Part shown: positions 63,005-64,000 of the stretch, one piece after another | How the letters are laid out: every line of letters begins with the position of its first letter | Numbering within the stretch: position 1 is the first letter of the stretch | NCBI RefSeq assembly: GCF_018130065.1 | Contig: NZ_JAFCME010000004.1 | Span: 124,001-188,000, forward strand | Source of the DNA: Bradyrhizobium sp. AUGA SZCCT0158 | GTDB lineage: Bacteria; Pseudomonadota; Alphaproteobacteria; Rhizobiales; Xanthobacteraceae | DNA length: 64,000 nt | Direction of reading: 5' to 3' | Position numbers and translations under genes: made by a program | Notes under the pieces: generated by a model | The model's database searches: none | What the model was told of the DNA's origin: nothing | The model's input: only the letters and a program-made list of their open reading frames with translations

Positions 63005-63613
63005 ATGGCCATCACCATCGACTACTACCTCTCACTCAACTCGCCCTGGACCTACATGGGCAGCGGCCCGTTCGCCGAGATCGCGCGCCGCTATGGCGCC
63101 GAGGTCAACGTCAAGCCCGCCAAGTTCGGTCCGATTTTCGAGCAGACCGGCGGGCTGCCGCTGCCAAAGCGTTCCCCGCAGCGGCAGGCTTACCGGCTGA
63201 TGGAACTCAGGCGCTGGCGCGAGGTGCGGGGACTTCCTCTCAATGTCGAGCCTAAATTCTTCCCCAGCGATGACGCGGCGGCGACGCGCCTCGTGATCGC
63301 AGCCAAGCTGCAGGGCAAGGACGCTCATAAATTGTCGCTGGAGCTGGCGCGCGCCATCTGGGAGCGCGAGGAATCGTTTGCGGATACCGCGGTGATGGCA
63401 TCATCGGCGCAACGCGCCGGTCTCGATGCCGCCGCGCTGCGGGCCGGCGGCCCATCGGACGCCGAACTCGATGCGCTGTATGAGAAATATACGCAGGATG
63501 CCCTGAAGGCGGGCGTGTTCGGCGCGCCCAGTTACGTCTTGCCCTCGGGCGAGATCTTCTGGGGCCAGGACCGGCTGGAGCTCCTAGAGCGCGCGCTGAA
63601 GCTCGCCGCCTAA
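63005..63613 (+). CDS. 2-hydroxychromene-2-carboxylate isomerase-like protein (DsbA family)
   Basis: A 202-residue protein of the kappa-GST/HCCA isomerase group. The segment DYYLSLNSPWTYMGSGPFAE replaces the CxxC of DsbA with SPW, the typical active Ser site that binds glutathione. FGAPSYVLPSGEIFWGQDRL is the cis-Pro region. It isomerises 2-hydroxychromene-2-carboxylate or a similar compound, usual in naphthalene-type pathways, but many members have no known substrate. The ATG lies two bases past the previous stop codon; the genes are coupled. Confidence 0.88.
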   Translation: MAITIDYYLSLNSPWTYMGSGPFAEIARRYGAEVNVKPAKFGPIFEQTGGLPLPKRSPQRQAYRLMELRRWREVRGLPLNVEPKFFPSDDAAATRLVIAAKLQGKDAHKLSLELARAIWEREESFADTAVMASSAQRAGLDAAALRAGGPSDAELDALYEKYTQDALKAGVFGAPSYVLPSGEIFWGQDRLELLERALKLAA

Positions 63614-63623
63614 CCGGCGCGCT

Positions 63624-64000
63624 TCACATCTCGAAGACGCGACCGGGATTGAGGATGTGATGCGGATCAAGCGCGCGCTTCAGCGTGCGCATGGTCTCGA
63701 TCTCCTCCGCGGTGCGGCTGAGCTTGAGATAGGGCCGCCTGGAGATGCCGATGCCGTGCTCGGCCGAGATCGAACCGCCAAAGTCGCTGGTGAGGCCGAA
63801 GACCAGCTTCTTCATCTCCTCATGCCTGTCGGCGGGAGGCGAGTATTTTGTGTTGACGTGCAGGTTGCCGTCGCCGACATGCCCGAGCACGATGGTGTAG
63901 GCGTCCTTGTCGACCGCCTTGATCGCCTTTGCGACGGCTTCCGTGAACGGTTCCATCTGGTCGATGGCGAGGCTGATGTCGAAGCCGACCGTGGGCGCAG
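63624..64000 (-). CDS. FAD-linked oxidase C-terminal part (GlcD-like), 5' end cut
   Basis: The frame runs to the window edge, so the N-terminal FAD-binding part is missing; about 125 residues are seen. GFDISLAI and VLGHVGDGNLHVN (flavin and metal region), then GGSISAEHGIGISRR and the C-terminal LKRALDPHHILNPGRV, are characteristic of FAD-linked oxidases with 4-cysteine-free C-termini such as D-lactate dehydrogenase or GlcD. The natural stop codon is at 63624. The gene is convergent with the isomerase gene. Confidence 0.88.
   Translation of the reverse strand, partial: APTVGFDISLAIDQMEPFTEAVAKAIKAVDKDAYTIVLGHVGDGNLHVNTKYSPPADRHEEMKKLVFGLTSDFGGSISAEHGIGISRRPYLKLSRTAEEIETMRTLKRALDPHHILNPGRVFEM

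Overview
The window reads as a stretch of chromosome from a high-G+C alphaproteobacterium, most likely Bradyrhizobium or a close relative. The reasons are the dense CoA-ester catabolism, the many solute-binding-protein transporters, the fused glutaminase-STAS-cNMP protein, and several families of dispersed palindromes with GTCGTCCCGGC-type ends. A longer dispersed sequence near 4.5-4.9 kb also has translations I recognise from Bradyrhizobium intergenic DNA. The species assignment is an inference from memory, not from a search. I see no rRNA, tRNA, CRISPR array, intact insertion sequence or prophage.

Layout. 0-5 kb: a TonB-type C-terminus cut by the window edge, a class C beta-lactamase-fold hydrolase, a low-G+C membrane-protein gene between two copies of a direct repeat, and a coupled pair of exported proteins (TPR and BamE-like). 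5-8.5 kb: a branched-chain-type solute-binding protein, small hypothetical proteins, a site-2 protease and a GFA-family protein. 8.5-20.6 kb: a sugar or sugar-acid locus. It has a LacI-type regulator with two candidate operators, a MalK/UgpC-type sugar ABC transporter, two SDR dehydrogenases, a xylonate-dehydratase-like IlvD/Edd enzyme, a DenD-like dehydrogenase, a KDG kinase and a KDPG aldolase. Together they outline a route from sugar acid through 2-keto-3-deoxy acid to pyruvate and a triose phosphate.

20.6-27.1 kb: a CoA-thioester degradation cluster with a thiolase, CaiB-type CoA transferase, acyl-CoA dehydrogenase, a Cys-less thiolase-fold protein coupled to a DUF35 protein, and a carboxymuconolactone-decarboxylase-family protein. 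A previously hidden 33-residue membrane protein lies on the opposite strand. 27-33.5 kb: methyltransferase, short Hsp70, Tex, and the glutaminase fusion. 33.5-39.8 kb: a TAXI-type TRAP transporter and a biotin carrier protein, divergent from an IclR regulator and a carboxyltransferase.

40-48 kb: MFS transporter, acetyl-CoA acetyltransferase, flavin hydroxylase with a tiny partner, sarcosine-oxidase-like enzyme, crotonase, thioesterase and TetR regulator. 48.2-54 kb: a lower valine pathway operon (mmsA, isobutyryl-CoA dehydrogenase, 3-hydroxyisobutyryl-CoA hydrolase, mmsB) with a divergent LysR gene, followed by an acyl-CoA ligase and a MaoC hydratase. 56-64 kb: SDR, HI0933-like flavoprotein whose stop codon lies inside a palindromic repeat, D-threonine-aldolase-like enzyme flanked by two such repeats, ABC-F ATPase, UPF0178 protein, hotdog protein, DsbA-like isomerase and the C-terminus of an FAD-linked oxidase.

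I found no clear new defence or mobile system. The most promising leads are the Cys-less thiolase/DUF35 pair in its cluster, the glutaminase-STAS-cNMP gene placed behind a TRAP transporter, the split carboxylase genes around IclR, the hidden small membrane protein, and the repeat-borne gene end.
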